64,000 nucleotides of DNA from Candidatus Halocynthiibacter alkanivorans (lineage in GTDB: Bacteria; Pseudomonadota; Alphaproteobacteria; Rhodobacterales; Rhodobacteraceae), in NCBI RefSeq assembly GCF_003333265.1, contig NZ_QOLB01000156.1, positions 1-64,000 of the forward strand. Reading direction: 5' to 3'. Below are positions 52,744 through 61,192 of this stretch, piece by piece. The first letter of the stretch is position 1. Every line of letters begins with the position of its first letter. A program made the translations under genes and the position numbers. Under the pieces are notes generated by a model. That model saw only the letters and a program-made list of their open reading frames with translations. It was not told the origin of the DNA and made no database searches.

Positions 52744-52770
52744 GCCCCGCCTGGTCAGCAGAAACCGCCC

Positions 52771-52800
52771 TCACCGGGCGGCCTGCAGGCCGCCCGGTGA
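52771..52800. terminator. 30-bp perfect palindrome between convergent genes
   Basis: TCACCGGGCGGCC-TGCA-GGCCGCCCGGTGA is a flawless palindrome (13-bp stem). It begins 27 bp after the PBP stop and ends exactly at the last base before the mlaC stop codon. There is no T-tract on either side. Confidence 0.7.
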
Positions 52801-53394
52801 TCAGATGTTGCGCAGGTCTGCGGTCAGTCGGCGCACGTCACCGCGCCGGTTGTCCAGCATGGCCCCGACTTCGGCGCGCTCCGCTTTCAACAGGCTGACA
52901 CCTTCGATTTCCATATCGATAAAGCGGCCGGATCTGCCCGCCACCACGAAAATCACTTCAAAGGGAGGCTGCCCTTTGAGCGTCGCGAGGCATTTCACCT
53001 CAAAGAAGGACTTGACCGCTTTTGCGCTCTTCACCTCCATTTTACCGCCAACGAATTCGCGGAAACGCCGGCCGTATTTGCGGGAGATATAGCCCTGGAA
53101 TGACGTGGTAAAATCGGCCAGCTGTGACGCTGAAAGACTGCGGGCGGGCGGGCCCAGCGCGCTGCGGGCGATGATTGGAACATCCGCATAATCGCGGAAT
53201 ATGTTCTCAAAATCGCTCAACATCACCGTTTCTGGCTGACCGGAATTGATGATTCGATTGATGTCACGGACAACTTTTCCGATCAGATTCGTCGCATCTG
53301 CGGAACTGTAGGCGAAAGCAGGGACGGCGGTAAAAACCGCACCGAATGCTGCCAGCCCGGCCACAAACTGGCGGCGGTTTACAATGTCACTCAT
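52801..53394 (-). CDS. mlaC: MlaC-like phospholipid-binding periplasmic protein
   Basis: Shuttles phospholipids between the outer and inner membranes. The 197-residue protein begins with a likely twin-arginine signal (NRRQFVAGLAAFGAVFTAVPAFA). The Ttg2D/MlaC domain includes FENIFRDYADVPIIARSALG, LADFTTSFQGYISRKYGRRFREFVGG and IDMEIEGVSLLKAERAEVGAML. It overlaps mlaA by 8 bp. The ABC components MlaD, MlaE and MlaF are not in this window. Confidence 0.92.
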   Translation of the reverse strand: MSDIVNRRQFVAGLAAFGAVFTAVPAFAYSSADATNLIGKVVRDINRIINSGQPETVMLSDFENIFRDYADVPIIARSALGPPARSLSASQLADFTTSFQGYISRKYGRRFREFVGGKMEVKSAKAVKSFFEVKCLATLKGQPPFEVIFVVAGRSGRFIDMEIEGVSLLKAERAEVGAMLDNRRGDVRRLTADLRNI

Positions 53395-54130
53395 ACAGGT
53401 CCTCATAGATATCATAGACGTCTTCGCCGCTGGTGGTGTCACCAAGCAGAAAGCGACGGTTTTCAAGATAGAGCAGCCGCGACTGAGCGTAACTGTCTTC
53501 GCTGTCATATAGGATGCTGTCGACCGTATCGGAATAGGTGTAACGCGAATTTGCAACGTCGGCCGCGCTGGCAATGGTGCTGGCGGTGGCGACATCCGTT
53601 GGTGCGAAAAGCCGAAGCGGGTCCAGCGCCAGGTCAACCACTATACCTGCCGCAGCGCGGGTGGTCGAAGGGCCCAGCAGCGGCAGCTCCAGATAAGCGC
53701 CCTCACCGGCGCCCCAGACATATAATGTCTGGCCAAAATCGTTGCGCCGCAGCGGAAACTTCGCTGCCGCCGGGTCCAGCAGACCGCCGAGCCCGATGGT
53801 AGAATTTAGCAGAAAGCGAACCGTGTTATGGCCGGCATTTCTGAGATTGAATTGCAGAAGATCATTCACCACCACCCCCGGCACCGACAGGTTGGACGCC
53901 ATGTTTGACACGCCCAGGCGCAGTTCAGGCGGTAGGATTTTCCCATAGCCCTGTGAAACGGGGCGCAGAACATACTGATCCAGCTTTCGGTTGTCTTCGT
54001 GGATGCCACGGTTCTGAACCTCGAAGGGATCATAGGTGCCGCGCGAAACCTCAGGCCGGGCGCAGGCCGAGACAAACAGAAGCCCGATCAGAGCAGCCAT
54101 TCGAATTTTTGTGCGAAACTTGTGGGCCAT
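53387..54130 (-). CDS. mlaA: MlaA (VacJ) outer-membrane lipoprotein
   Basis: Removes mislocalised phospholipids from the outer leaflet of the outer membrane and passes them to MlaC. The 247 residues start with a lipoprotein signal, LIGLLFVSAC (lipid Cys at about 23). YDPFEVQNRGIHEDNRKLDQYVLRPVSQGYG, the FLLNSTIGLGGLLDPA block and DFGQTLYVWGAGEGAYLELPLLGPSTTRAAAG follow, all typical of VacJ. The acidic Asp/Glu/Tyr-rich C terminus is longer than in E. coli. Translationally coupled to mlaC. Confidence 0.96.
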   Translation of the reverse strand: MAHKFRTKIRMAALIGLLFVSACARPEVSRGTYDPFEVQNRGIHEDNRKLDQYVLRPVSQGYGKILPPELRLGVSNMASNLSVPGVVVNDLLQFNLRNAGHNTVRFLLNSTIGLGGLLDPAAAKFPLRRNDFGQTLYVWGAGEGAYLELPLLGPSTTRAAAGIVVDLALDPLRLFAPTDVATASTIASAADVANSRYTYSDTVDSILYDSEDSYAQSRLLYLENRRFLLGDTTSGEDVYDIYEDLYE

Positions 54131-54627
54131 GTATCTTCTACCTGAATTATTCCGTGGCGCTTACAGCATTTTCAAATAGTGATGCCGGCTGCGATGCAAA
54201 GGGCAGAATCGGGTATCAGCGTAAATTTGTGACTAATTAGAAACAGGAAACTTCTGGTTTTCATCCAAGTCTCCAAATGTACCTGAAAATCGCCTGAAAT
54301 GGAACAAACACGGGTCAGCCAAGCTGAGGAAACATCACGCCGTCAGAAGGGAAACGATATGACGTCGGTATTCTGAGCCATACTGCGTTTTGACAAGCCG
54401 CCTCACCCAGTCGGACACAGCAGCCATGTAGCGGACTGCTGTCAGGCTGCGAAGCACCGCCCTGATTGCAACAGGTACAAACTGTCCGAAAAAACATCTT
54501 CTGTTCGTCCTCGCTGCACATCCAGGTGACCGATTATTTTACTCACGCCTTTGACGAAGGCCATTTGGGGGTTTTCCTGTATCAAAAGCCGGAGTAGCGT
54601 CTGCCAGACCCAATTCGGAGAGATACA
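54131..54627. other. Intergenic region of lower GC with a possible short remnant
   Basis: From TTG 54466 to the stop at 54597 the plus strand reads 43 codons ending HAFDEGHLGVFLYQKPE, which looks protein-like, but no Shine-Dalgarno or family is apparent. The rest carries the mlaA promoter side (AT-rich, 54131-54260) and the RidA leader (GGAGAG before 54628). Confidence 0.4.
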
Positions 54628-55092
54628 ATGAGCACTCAAATCGACGCACGCCTGGCGGAACTTGGCCTGACATTGCCTGCGGCACCGATGCCTGCCGCCA
54701 ACTATGTCCCTTATGTTATTTCCGGCAATCAAATCTTTATCTCCGGTCAGATTTCCGCCAATTCCGACGGGCTGATCACCGGCGTCGTGGGCCGTGATCT
54801 GACCACAGCACAGGGCGCAGACGCTGCCGGCACCTGTGCGCTCAGCCTGCTGGCTCAGGCCAAAGCTGCCTGTGACGGTGACCTGGGCCGTATCGCCCGT
54901 CTCGTGAAGCTGACCGGCTTTGTGAACTCCACCGCCGAATTCACGGATCAGCCCAAAGTGATCAACGGTGCGTCTGACCTGTTCGTCGAAATCATGGGGG
55001 ACGCTGGTCACCACGCGCGTTCTGCCGTGTCCGCCGTGTCGCTGCCACTTGGTGTAGCGGTTGAAATCGAAGCGATTTTTGAACTGAAATGA
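54628..55092 (+). CDS. RidA/YjgF/UK114 family protein
   Basis: A 154-residue member of the RidA superfamily, whose best-known members hydrolyse reactive enamines and imines from PLP enzymes. It has MPAANYVPYVISGNQIFISGQI at the N terminus, LVKLTGFVNSTAEFTDQPKVINGASDL in the middle, and HHARSAVSAVSLPLGVAVEIEAIFEL at the end. The canonical RidA Arg (in R-x-x-x) is present in HARSAV. It lies in the longer subgroup (COG0251-like, about 150 aa), so imine deaminase activity is possible but not certain. It overlaps the next gene by ATGA. Confidence 0.9.
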   Translation: MSTQIDARLAELGLTLPAAPMPAANYVPYVISGNQIFISGQISANSDGLITGVVGRDLTTAQGADAAGTCALSLLAQAKAACDGDLGRIARLVKLTGFVNSTAEFTDQPKVINGASDLFVEIMGDAGHHARSAVSAVSLPLGVAVEIEAIFELK

Positions 55093-55853
55093 CCAGATTG
55101 CCTGACGCCTTTCTAAAGGCTCCGATCGCCCACCGCGGCCTGCACGACGTGTCGTCAGGCCGCCCGGAAAACTCACCCGCAGCCTTTTTGGCTGCGATTG
55201 AGGCCGGTGTAGGTATTGAACTTGACCTGCAACTGTCCAAAGACGGCGAGGCCATGGTGTTTCATGACTATGACCTTGGGCGGGTGACCGGCGAAACAGG
55301 CCCGGTGCGTCAACGCACTGCGGCCGAGCTCGGCGCCATTGCCCTCACAGGGGGGAGTGACACTATCCCCACTCTGAAACAGGTCCTCGCGCTGGTTGAC
55401 GGTCGCGTTGCCCTGCTGATTGAGCTGAAAGATCAGGATGGCGCCATGGGGCCCGAGACCGGTCCGCTGGAAGCGGCCACTGCCCGGGCGCTGCAAGGTT
55501 ACAACGGCCCGGTTGCCCTGATGTCGTTCAACGCCTGGTCGGTCGCCGAAGCTGCACGGGTGATGCCGGAACTGCCGCGCGGGTTGGTCACTGCGCCTTT
55601 TGACCCGGAAGAAATGTCACTGGTGCCGGAAGCGCGGCGCGAGACGCTCAGAAAAATCGCGGATTATGACCGGGTGGGTGCCTGTTTTATCAGCCACAGC
55701 CATACCGATCTGGCATCTGAACGGGTGGCAGAGTTGAAATCTCTTGGGGCGGACATTCTGTGCTGGACCATCCGCAGCCAGGAGCAGGAAGACGAAGCCC
55801 GCAAAGTCGCCGCCAACGTGACGTTTGAAGGCTATACTCCCAGCCGGGCCTGA
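55089..55853 (+). CDS. Glycerophosphodiester phosphodiesterase
   Basis: Hydrolyses glycerophosphodiesters to glycerol-3-phosphate and an alcohol. The 254-residue TIM-barrel protein has the family signatures IAHRGLHDVSSGRPENSPAAF (active His and Arg), GIELDLQLSKDGEAMVFHDYDLGRVTG (metal Glu/Asp and second His), and LLIELKDQD, with a C-terminal CWTIRS. No signal peptide, so it is cytoplasmic, UgpQ-like. Coupled to the RidA gene. Confidence 0.93.
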   Translation: MTRLPDAFLKAPIAHRGLHDVSSGRPENSPAAFLAAIEAGVGIELDLQLSKDGEAMVFHDYDLGRVTGETGPVRQRTAAELGAIALTGGSDTIPTLKQVLALVDGRVALLIELKDQDGAMGPETGPLEAATARALQGYNGPVALMSFNAWSVAEAARVMPELPRGLVTAPFDPEEMSLVPEARRETLRKIADYDRVGACFISHSHTDLASERVAELKSLGADILCWTIRSQEQEDEARKVAANVTFEGYTPSRA

Positions 55854-55904
55854 CCGTCAGGTGACCGGTCCACATTCTCGGGCGGAACAACGGAACTGCA
55901 TGTT

Positions 55905-57059
55905 ATGAGCCAGGGTACAGAGATCAGTGTTCTGAGCGGAATGGATCAGATCGCCGCTGCAGAGTGGGATCTCTGTGCCGGGGCTGAAGATCCGTTTGTC
56001 AGCCACCGGTTTTTACTGGCGCTGGAGGTATCCGGCTCGGTCGGACCGGGCACGGGCTGGACACCGCATCATCTGGTGGCGCGCCAGGAGGGGCAAATCA
56101 TTGCAACGGCCCCTCTTTATGGCAAATCCCACAGCCAGGGCGAATATGTGTTTGACCATGGCTGGGCCCGGGCGCTGGAAAATGCCGGCGGGCGCTATTA
56201 CCCGAAACTGCAGATCGCAGTGCCCTTCACCCCGGTGGCAGGGCGGCGTCTGCTGACCCGGTCCGGGTTTGAAATGGTGGGGCAATCGGCACTTATTCAG
56301 GGCGCGGTTCAGCTTGCCGCCGGCAATGAGCTGTCCTCGCTGCACATCACCTTTTGCACAGAGACCGAGGCCGATGCAGGGGAAGCGATGGGTCTGCTGC
56401 GCCGGGAAGATCAGCAGTTTCACTGGGAAAACAACGGATACGCCGATTTTGACGCATTTTTGAATGCCCTGTCGGCGCGCAAACGCAAGCAGATCCGCAA
56501 AGAACGCAAGCAAGCGCAGGCTTTTGGTGGTGAGATCATCTGCCTGACCGGGGACGCGCTTGAGCCCCGCCACTGGGACGCGTTCTGGCAGTTTTATCAG
56601 GACACCGGGTCGCGCAAATGGGGCCAGCCCTATCTGACCCGGGACTTTTTCAACCAGGTGCAGGCGACGATGCGCGATGACGTGATGCTGGTGCTGGCGC
56701 TGCGCGACGGGGTGCCGGTGGCCGGCGCGCTGAACTTCATTGGGCAAACAACGCTTTACGGGCGTTATTGGGGCTGCACCGAGCACCATCCCTGCCTGCA
56801 TTTTGAACTGTGTTATTATCAGGCAATGGACTGGGCAATCAACCACGGGCTTGTCCGCGTTGAAGCCGGCGCCCAGGGCGAACACAAGTTGGCGCGTGGC
56901 TATTTGCCCAATAAAACCAATTCACTGCACTGGATATCCGAACCCGGATTTCGTGAGGCGGTCGCCGATTATCTGGTGCAGGAGCGCCAGGCGGTGGGCC
57001 AGGACATCGAAATCCTGACCAGCTATGGCCCGTTTAAAAACACTCCGGCGGACGAATAG
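55905..57059 (+). CDS. DUF482 / COG3146 GNAT-fold protein
   Basis: A 384-residue protein of the FemAB-like GNAT superfamily, once called peptidogalycan biosynthesis/recognition proteins. Matches include WDLCAGAEDPFVSHRFLLALEVSGSVG, HHLVARQEGQIIATAPLYGKSHSQGEYVFDHGWA, YYPKLQIAVPFTPVAGRRLL, and LNALSARKRKQIRKERKQAQAFG. The C-terminal RVEAGAQGEHKLARGYLPNKTNSLHW is highly conserved. An aminoacyl-transfer role is suggested for the family but not proven. It begins 51 bp after the phosphodiesterase gene and may be its third operon member. Confidence 0.92.
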   Translation: MSQGTEISVLSGMDQIAAAEWDLCAGAEDPFVSHRFLLALEVSGSVGPGTGWTPHHLVARQEGQIIATAPLYGKSHSQGEYVFDHGWARALENAGGRYYPKLQIAVPFTPVAGRRLLTRSGFEMVGQSALIQGAVQLAAGNELSSLHITFCTETEADAGEAMGLLRREDQQFHWENNGYADFDAFLNALSARKRKQIRKERKQAQAFGGEIICLTGDALEPRHWDAFWQFYQDTGSRKWGQPYLTRDFFNQVQATMRDDVMLVLALRDGVPVAGALNFIGQTTLYGRYWGCTEHHPCLHFELCYYQAMDWAINHGLVRVEAGAQGEHKLARGYLPNKTNSLHWISEPGFREAVADYLVQERQAVGQDIEILTSYGPFKNTPADE

Positions 57060-57239
57060 GCGGCGGTTCGCATCAGGCAGGCTGTTTCTGGCCCGCGACC
57101 TGCCCCTGCATTGGAACACATAAACCCCTGCACGGGCTGGACATTCACCCGAAAAAGTTGAGCTTTGCCTGCTGGCGTGTAATCAGGCTATGGTGACGAA
57201 AAGCGACATCAAACCCGCAACAAAAATGGATCGCAGGGC

Positions 57240-58058
57240 ATGGAAAACGAGCAGATTAACCAGTTTATCGACGCCTATATGGGCACAGTTATCAATGTGG
57301 GCATGAACGTTCTTTATGCCTTTGTAATCCTGATCGCCTCGATCTGGATCGGCGGTCTGGTGAAAAACCGCATCATCGCGGTTGCGCTGAAACATGAAGA
57401 GATTGACGACACGCTGTTCACTTTTGTCGGCTCGCTGGTGCGCTATGGCATTCTGGCGCTGGCCGGAGTGGCGATCCTGGGGGTGTTCGGGCTGCAAACC
57501 ACCTCGCTGGTGGCGCTTATGGGTGCGGCGGGTCTGGCGGTCGGCCTGGCACTGCAGGGCACTTTGTCCAACCTTGCGGCCGGGGTGATGCTGATCATGT
57601 TCCGTCCTTTCAAGCTTGGGGATTACATCACTGCGGCTGGAGAAAGCGGCACCGTAAAGGCCATCAGCCTGTTCACCACCGAGCTGGCGACACCAGATAA
57701 TGTGCAGGTCATCGTCCCTAACGGTGGTATTTGGGGGGGATCGGTCACCAACTTTTCCTACTACGAAACCCGCCGGGCGGAGTGGACTTTTGGTGTGTCT
57801 TACGGATCCAACCTGGCGGATGCCGAAAAAATCATCCGCGACGTGATCATGGCCGACCCGCGCGCCAAGGCGGATCCGGCGCTGTTCATCCAGGTGGCAA
57901 CGCTTGGTGATTTCTCAGTTGATTTTCTGGTCCGGGCCTGGTGTGACCGGGGCGATCTGTTCGCGTTCAAGACCGATATGACCCGCCAGGTCAAAGAAGC
58001 GCTGGATACCGGCGGCATCGACATCCCCTTCCCGACCCGGACGCTTATTCAGAGCTGA
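57240..58058 (+). CDS. MscS-type small-conductance mechanosensitive channel
   Basis: A 272-residue inner-membrane protein with three transmembrane helices. The pore helix TM3 has the glycine/alanine pattern LVALMGAAGLAVGLALQGTLSNLAAGVMLIMFRPFKLGDYI. The cytoplasmic beta domain follows with VPNGGIWGGSVTNFSYYETRR, and the family's alpha-beta C-terminal region ends with GGIDIPFPTRTL. It releases solutes under hypo-osmotic shock. Single gene; a terminator follows. Confidence 0.96.
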   Translation: MENEQINQFIDAYMGTVINVGMNVLYAFVILIASIWIGGLVKNRIIAVALKHEEIDDTLFTFVGSLVRYGILALAGVAILGVFGLQTTSLVALMGAAGLAVGLALQGTLSNLAAGVMLIMFRPFKLGDYITAAGESGTVKAISLFTTELATPDNVQVIVPNGGIWGGSVTNFSYYETRRAEWTFGVSYGSNLADAEKIIRDVIMADPRAKADPALFIQVATLGDFSVDFLVRAWCDRGDLFAFKTDMTRQVKEALDTGGIDIPFPTRTLIQS

Positions 58059-58084
58059 TCCCGCCTGATCAGAGCCAGTTTGCG

Positions 58085-58114
58085 GGCGCCACGGCTTAAT
58101 TGCGTGGCGCCTTT
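58085..58114 (+). terminator. Terminator after mscS
   Basis: GGCGCCAC pairs with GTGGCGCC over 8 bp around GGCTTAATTGC, then TTT. It lies 27 bp past the mscS stop. Confidence 0.65.
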
Positions 58115-58186
58115 CTGCCCGGAGTTTTGTACAAATTGCACATTTCAGGGCATGGGTTGTGCAAAACCGGACACAGATCGTGAACG

Positions 58187-58675
58187 TCAAACGGCGGCGA
58201 GCATTGTCTCGGCTGAAGAGATGTCACAGACGCCGCGCTTTGCCTCGGCATGCAGCACCTTGACCACCCCGTCACTGATCAGCATGGCGTAGCGCTGGGA
58301 GCGGCCGAAAAGCCCGGTCGCTGCAGCACTGAACTCCATCCCCATTGCGGCGGTAAAACTGCCGTCCGCATCCGCCAACATCGTAATCCCGGCATTGCTT
58401 GCGCCACTGGCTTCCCCCCAGGCGGCCATTACAAAGGGATCGTTCACCGAGACGCAGATAACCTCGTCCACCCCTTTGGCAAGGAACGCGTCACGGTTGC
58501 GCATAAAGCCAGGCAAATGCGCCGCGGAACACGTGCGGGTGAACGCGCCGGGCAGCGCGAACAGAACCACTTTGCGCCCGGCCAGCTTGTCGGCCAGTGC
58601 TACGGTTTCCGGGCCATTGGCACCGAGTTGCATCAGTGTTGCCGGGGCAATGCGATCACCTGTCTGTATTGTCAT
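58187..58675 (-). CDS. Peroxiredoxin (Prx5/AhpE-like, glutaredoxin-type subgroup)
   Basis: A 162-residue thiol peroxidase. The peroxidatic Cys49 lies in FALPGAFTRTCSAAHLPGFM, the Prx5 signature, and VDEVICVSVNDPFVMAAWGEA follows. A second Cys near the C terminus (KRGVCDISS) may resolve. It is cytoplasmic. I chose ATG 58675 because AAGGA lies 9 nt upstream; the ATG at 58684 overlaps that site. It diverges from the ferredoxin reductase. Confidence 0.94.
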   Translation of the reverse strand: MTIQTGDRIAPATLMQLGANGPETVALADKLAGRKVVLFALPGAFTRTCSAAHLPGFMRNRDAFLAKGVDEVICVSVNDPFVMAAWGEASGASNAGITMLADADGSFTAAMGMEFSAAATGLFGRSQRYAMLISDGVVKVLHAEAKRGVCDISSAETMLAAV

Positions 58676-58767
58676 AACTCTCATTCCTTTTGCTCGCGCC
58701 TGCGTGATTGTCATTTCATCTGCAGTCGATATAGGGTGCCTGGCAACAATGACCTAAGGGGATTTCC

Positions 58768-59973
58768 ATGAGCGGTATTATTATTCTTGGCGCCGGCCAG
58801 GCCGGGCAGTCCCTGGCGGTGAAACTGCGTACCCTGGGTTACGGAGGCCAGGTGACGCTGATCGGGGCGGAAACCGAGCCGCCCTATCAGCGCCCGCCCC
58901 TGTCCAAAGCCTATTTGTTGGGCGAGATGCCGCTGGAGCGTCTCTATCTGCGTTCCGATGAATTTTACGCAGAGCAGAATATTGAGCTGCGTCTTGGCGC
59001 GCCGGTCGAGGCGGTGGATGCGGTGGGTAAAACCGTCACTGTGAATGGCGAGACGCTGCCCTGGGACCAGCTGGCCTTTACCACCGGTTCCAGCCCGCGC
59101 CACCTGCCCGCCTCTATTGGTGGCGCGCTGGACGGGGTGTTTGTGATGCGCGATCTGGCGGATGCGGACGCGATGGCGCCGCGCCTTGTGGAAGGCGCAT
59201 CCGTGTTGATTGTTGGTGGCGGTTACATCGGGCTTGAGGCGGCGGCGGTGGCGGCCAAAAAGGGGCTCAGGGTCACGCTGGTTGAAATGTCGAACCGCAT
59301 ACTGCAACGGGTGGCGGCGCCGCAGACGTCAGATTATTTCCGCACCCTGCATCAGGGCCACGGGGTGGATATCCGCGAAGGCACCGGCCTGTCGCATCTG
59401 ACCGGCGAGGGCCATGTGTCTGGCGCTGTGCTTTCTGACGGCTCTGAGCTGGCGGTGGATTTTGTCATCGTCGGCGTTGGCATCACGCCCGACAGCAGCA
59501 TCGCTGAGGCCGCAGGCATTGCGCTGGAAAATGGCATCAAGACCGACACCCACGGCCAATGTTCGGTGCCCGGGGTCTGGGCTGCGGGCGATTGTGCCTC
59601 GTTCCCCCATATGGGGCAGCAGATCCGGCTGGAAAGCGTCGGCAATGCCATTGATCAGGCCGAACTGGTGGCAGCGAACATGCTGGGCGCGGCGAAAGCC
59701 TATGTGCCCAAACCCTGGTTCTGGTCCGATCAGTATGAGGTGAAACTGCAGATCGCCGGTCTGTCCACTGGCTATGACCATATTGCTGAGCGGCATGATG
59801 GCGATGGGTTGTCGTTCTGGTATTATGCGGGTGAGACGCTGATTGCTGTGGATGCGATGAATGATGCAAAGGCCTATATGGTGGGCAAGCGTCTGATCGA
59901 GGCCGGCAAATCGCCGGCACCTGACGTGGTCTCCGACGCCGCTGTGGTGCTCAAAACCCTGCTGAGGGCCTGA
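58768..59973 (+). CDS. FAD-dependent ferredoxin/rubredoxin reductase
   Basis: A 401-residue NAD(P)H oxidoreductase with two Rossmann sites. The FAD site is IIILGAGQAGQSLAVKLR at the N terminus; the NAD(P)H site is VLIVGGGYIGLEAAAVAAKKGLRVTLVE at about 145-172. VWAAGDCASFPH is the FAD ribityl motif. The PPYQRPPLSKAYL block is typical of putidaredoxin and rubredoxin reductases. It probably feeds electrons to a ferredoxin for a monooxygenase, but no partner is nearby. The stop overlaps rsmD by one base (TGATG). Confidence 0.94.
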   Translation: MSGIIILGAGQAGQSLAVKLRTLGYGGQVTLIGAETEPPYQRPPLSKAYLLGEMPLERLYLRSDEFYAEQNIELRLGAPVEAVDAVGKTVTVNGETLPWDQLAFTTGSSPRHLPASIGGALDGVFVMRDLADADAMAPRLVEGASVLIVGGGYIGLEAAAVAAKKGLRVTLVEMSNRILQRVAAPQTSDYFRTLHQGHGVDIREGTGLSHLTGEGHVSGAVLSDGSELAVDFVIVGVGITPDSSIAEAAGIALENGIKTDTHGQCSVPGVWAAGDCASFPHMGQQIRLESVGNAIDQAELVAANMLGAAKAYVPKPWFWSDQYEVKLQIAGLSTGYDHIAERHDGDGLSFWYYAGETLIAVDAMNDAKAYMVGKRLIEAGKSPAPDVVSDAAVVLKTLLRA

Positions 59974-60536
59974 TGCGGATTATTGCGGGCGAGCTGCGCG
60001 GCAAAAAACTGGCCAGTGTTGGTGCCGGGGATGAGGGCGCGCATCTGCGCCCGACCACCGACCGGGTGCGCGAAAGCCTGTTCAACGTGCTGATGGGCGG
60101 CGCCTATGGCAATCCGATCTATGGGAAGCGGGTGCTGGATTTGTTTGCCGGCACCGGCGCGCTGGGGCTGGAAGCTCTGTCGCGCGGCGCATCACACGTG
60201 ACGCTGGTCGATGACGGGCGCAAGGCGCTGTCGCTGATCCGCGAAAACGTCACCCTGTGCCGGGCGCAGGATCGCAGCACAGTGGTGAAACGGGATGCGA
60301 CGAGGTTGGATACAAATTCCGGCGCGCCCTATGACCTGGTGTTTCTCGACCCGCCTTATGGCAAGGGCCTGGGGGAAGACGCATTGGAAGCGGCGCTGCG
60401 TGGTGGTTGGATCGCCGATAACGCGCTGGTGGTGTTTGAGGACGAGGTGCCGCAGATGGCGCCCCTGGGGTTCCGGCGGCTCGATTGCCGCAAATACGGC
60501 AGCACCCATATCGCCTTTATGGAGCGGGAATTATGA
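59973..60536 (+). CDS. rsmD: 16S rRNA (guanine966-N2)-methyltransferase RsmD
   Basis: Methylates G966 of 16S rRNA. The 187 residues hold MRIIAGELRGKKL, RPTTDRVRESLFNVL, the SAM motif VLDLFAGTGALGLEALSRGASHV, and the catalytic LVFLDPPYGKGLGEDAL (NPPY/DPPY motif). Overlaps on both sides, TGATG with the reductase and ATGA with the HAD gene, show a tight operon. Confidence 0.97.
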   Translation: MRIIAGELRGKKLASVGAGDEGAHLRPTTDRVRESLFNVLMGGAYGNPIYGKRVLDLFAGTGALGLEALSRGASHVTLVDDGRKALSLIRENVTLCRAQDRSTVVKRDATRLDTNSGAPYDLVFLDPPYGKGLGEDALEAALRGGWIADNALVVFEDEVPQMAPLGFRRLDCRKYGSTHIAFMEREL

Positions 60537-61192
60537 CCCCGGGCCTGGTAATTTTTGATTGTGATGGCGTGCTGGTTGATACGGAGCATACCACCAATAC
60601 GGTGATTTCGCAGAACCTGGCCCGCTACGGGCTGGCCATCACGCCAAAGGACTGCCTGTCACTGTTTGTCGGTGGCACCATGGAAGCTGCGGGTCATCAG
60701 GCACAGCGGCTGGGGGCCGATCTGCCGGAGAACTGGCTAAGCGAAATCTATAGTGAAATGTTTGCTGTGCTGAAACAGGGCGTGGCGGTGATTGACGGTA
60801 TAGTTGCTGCGCTCGACCAACTGGAGGCGCTTGGGGTGCCGTGCTGTGTCGCCTCAAACGGGCCTGAAGACAAGATGGATGTGACACTGGCGCCGTCTGG
60901 CCTTTTGCAGCGGTTTGAAGGGCGGATCTTTTCGGCGCATCGCTATGACACCGCGAAGCCGGAGCCGGAACTGCTGCTGATCGCGGCGCGCCACATGGGT
61001 GTGGCGCCGGAACATTGCGTGATGATTGATGACAGTCCCGCCGGCGTCATCGCCGCAAAACGCGCCGGCATGCGCGCGATCGGCTATGATGATCAGGATG
61101 ATGCTCAGCGCCTGGAAAAACATGGCGCTGAGGTAATTTCTCATATGCATGATCTGCTGCCGCTGCTGGGGTTTCAGCCTCAGGTCGGGTGA
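60533..61192 (+). CDS. HAD superfamily phosphatase (beta-phosphoglucomutase/Gph-like)
   Basis: A 219-residue HAD hydrolase with the nucleophile motif FDCDGVLVDTEHTTN (Asp at about residue 9), motif II VASNGPEDK, motif III Lys in DTAKPEPELL, and motif IV CVMIDDSPAGVIAAKRAG. A helical cap separates motifs I and II. The substrate is probably a sugar phosphate or phosphoglycolate-like compound. Its 3' end overlaps the convergent map gene by 13 bp. Confidence 0.93.
   Translation: MTPGLVIFDCDGVLVDTEHTTNTVISQNLARYGLAITPKDCLSLFVGGTMEAAGHQAQRLGADLPENWLSEIYSEMFAVLKQGVAVIDGIVAALDQLEALGVPCCVASNGPEDKMDVTLAPSGLLQRFEGRIFSAHRYDTAKPEPELLLIAARHMGVAPEHCVMIDDSPAGVIAAKRAGMRAIGYDDQDDAQRLEKHGAEVISHMHDLLPLLGFQPQVG

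Noticed and set aside
54442-55176. Long minus-strand frame opposite ridA
   Set aside because: It is antisense to the clearly conserved RidA gene and has no recognisable domain.
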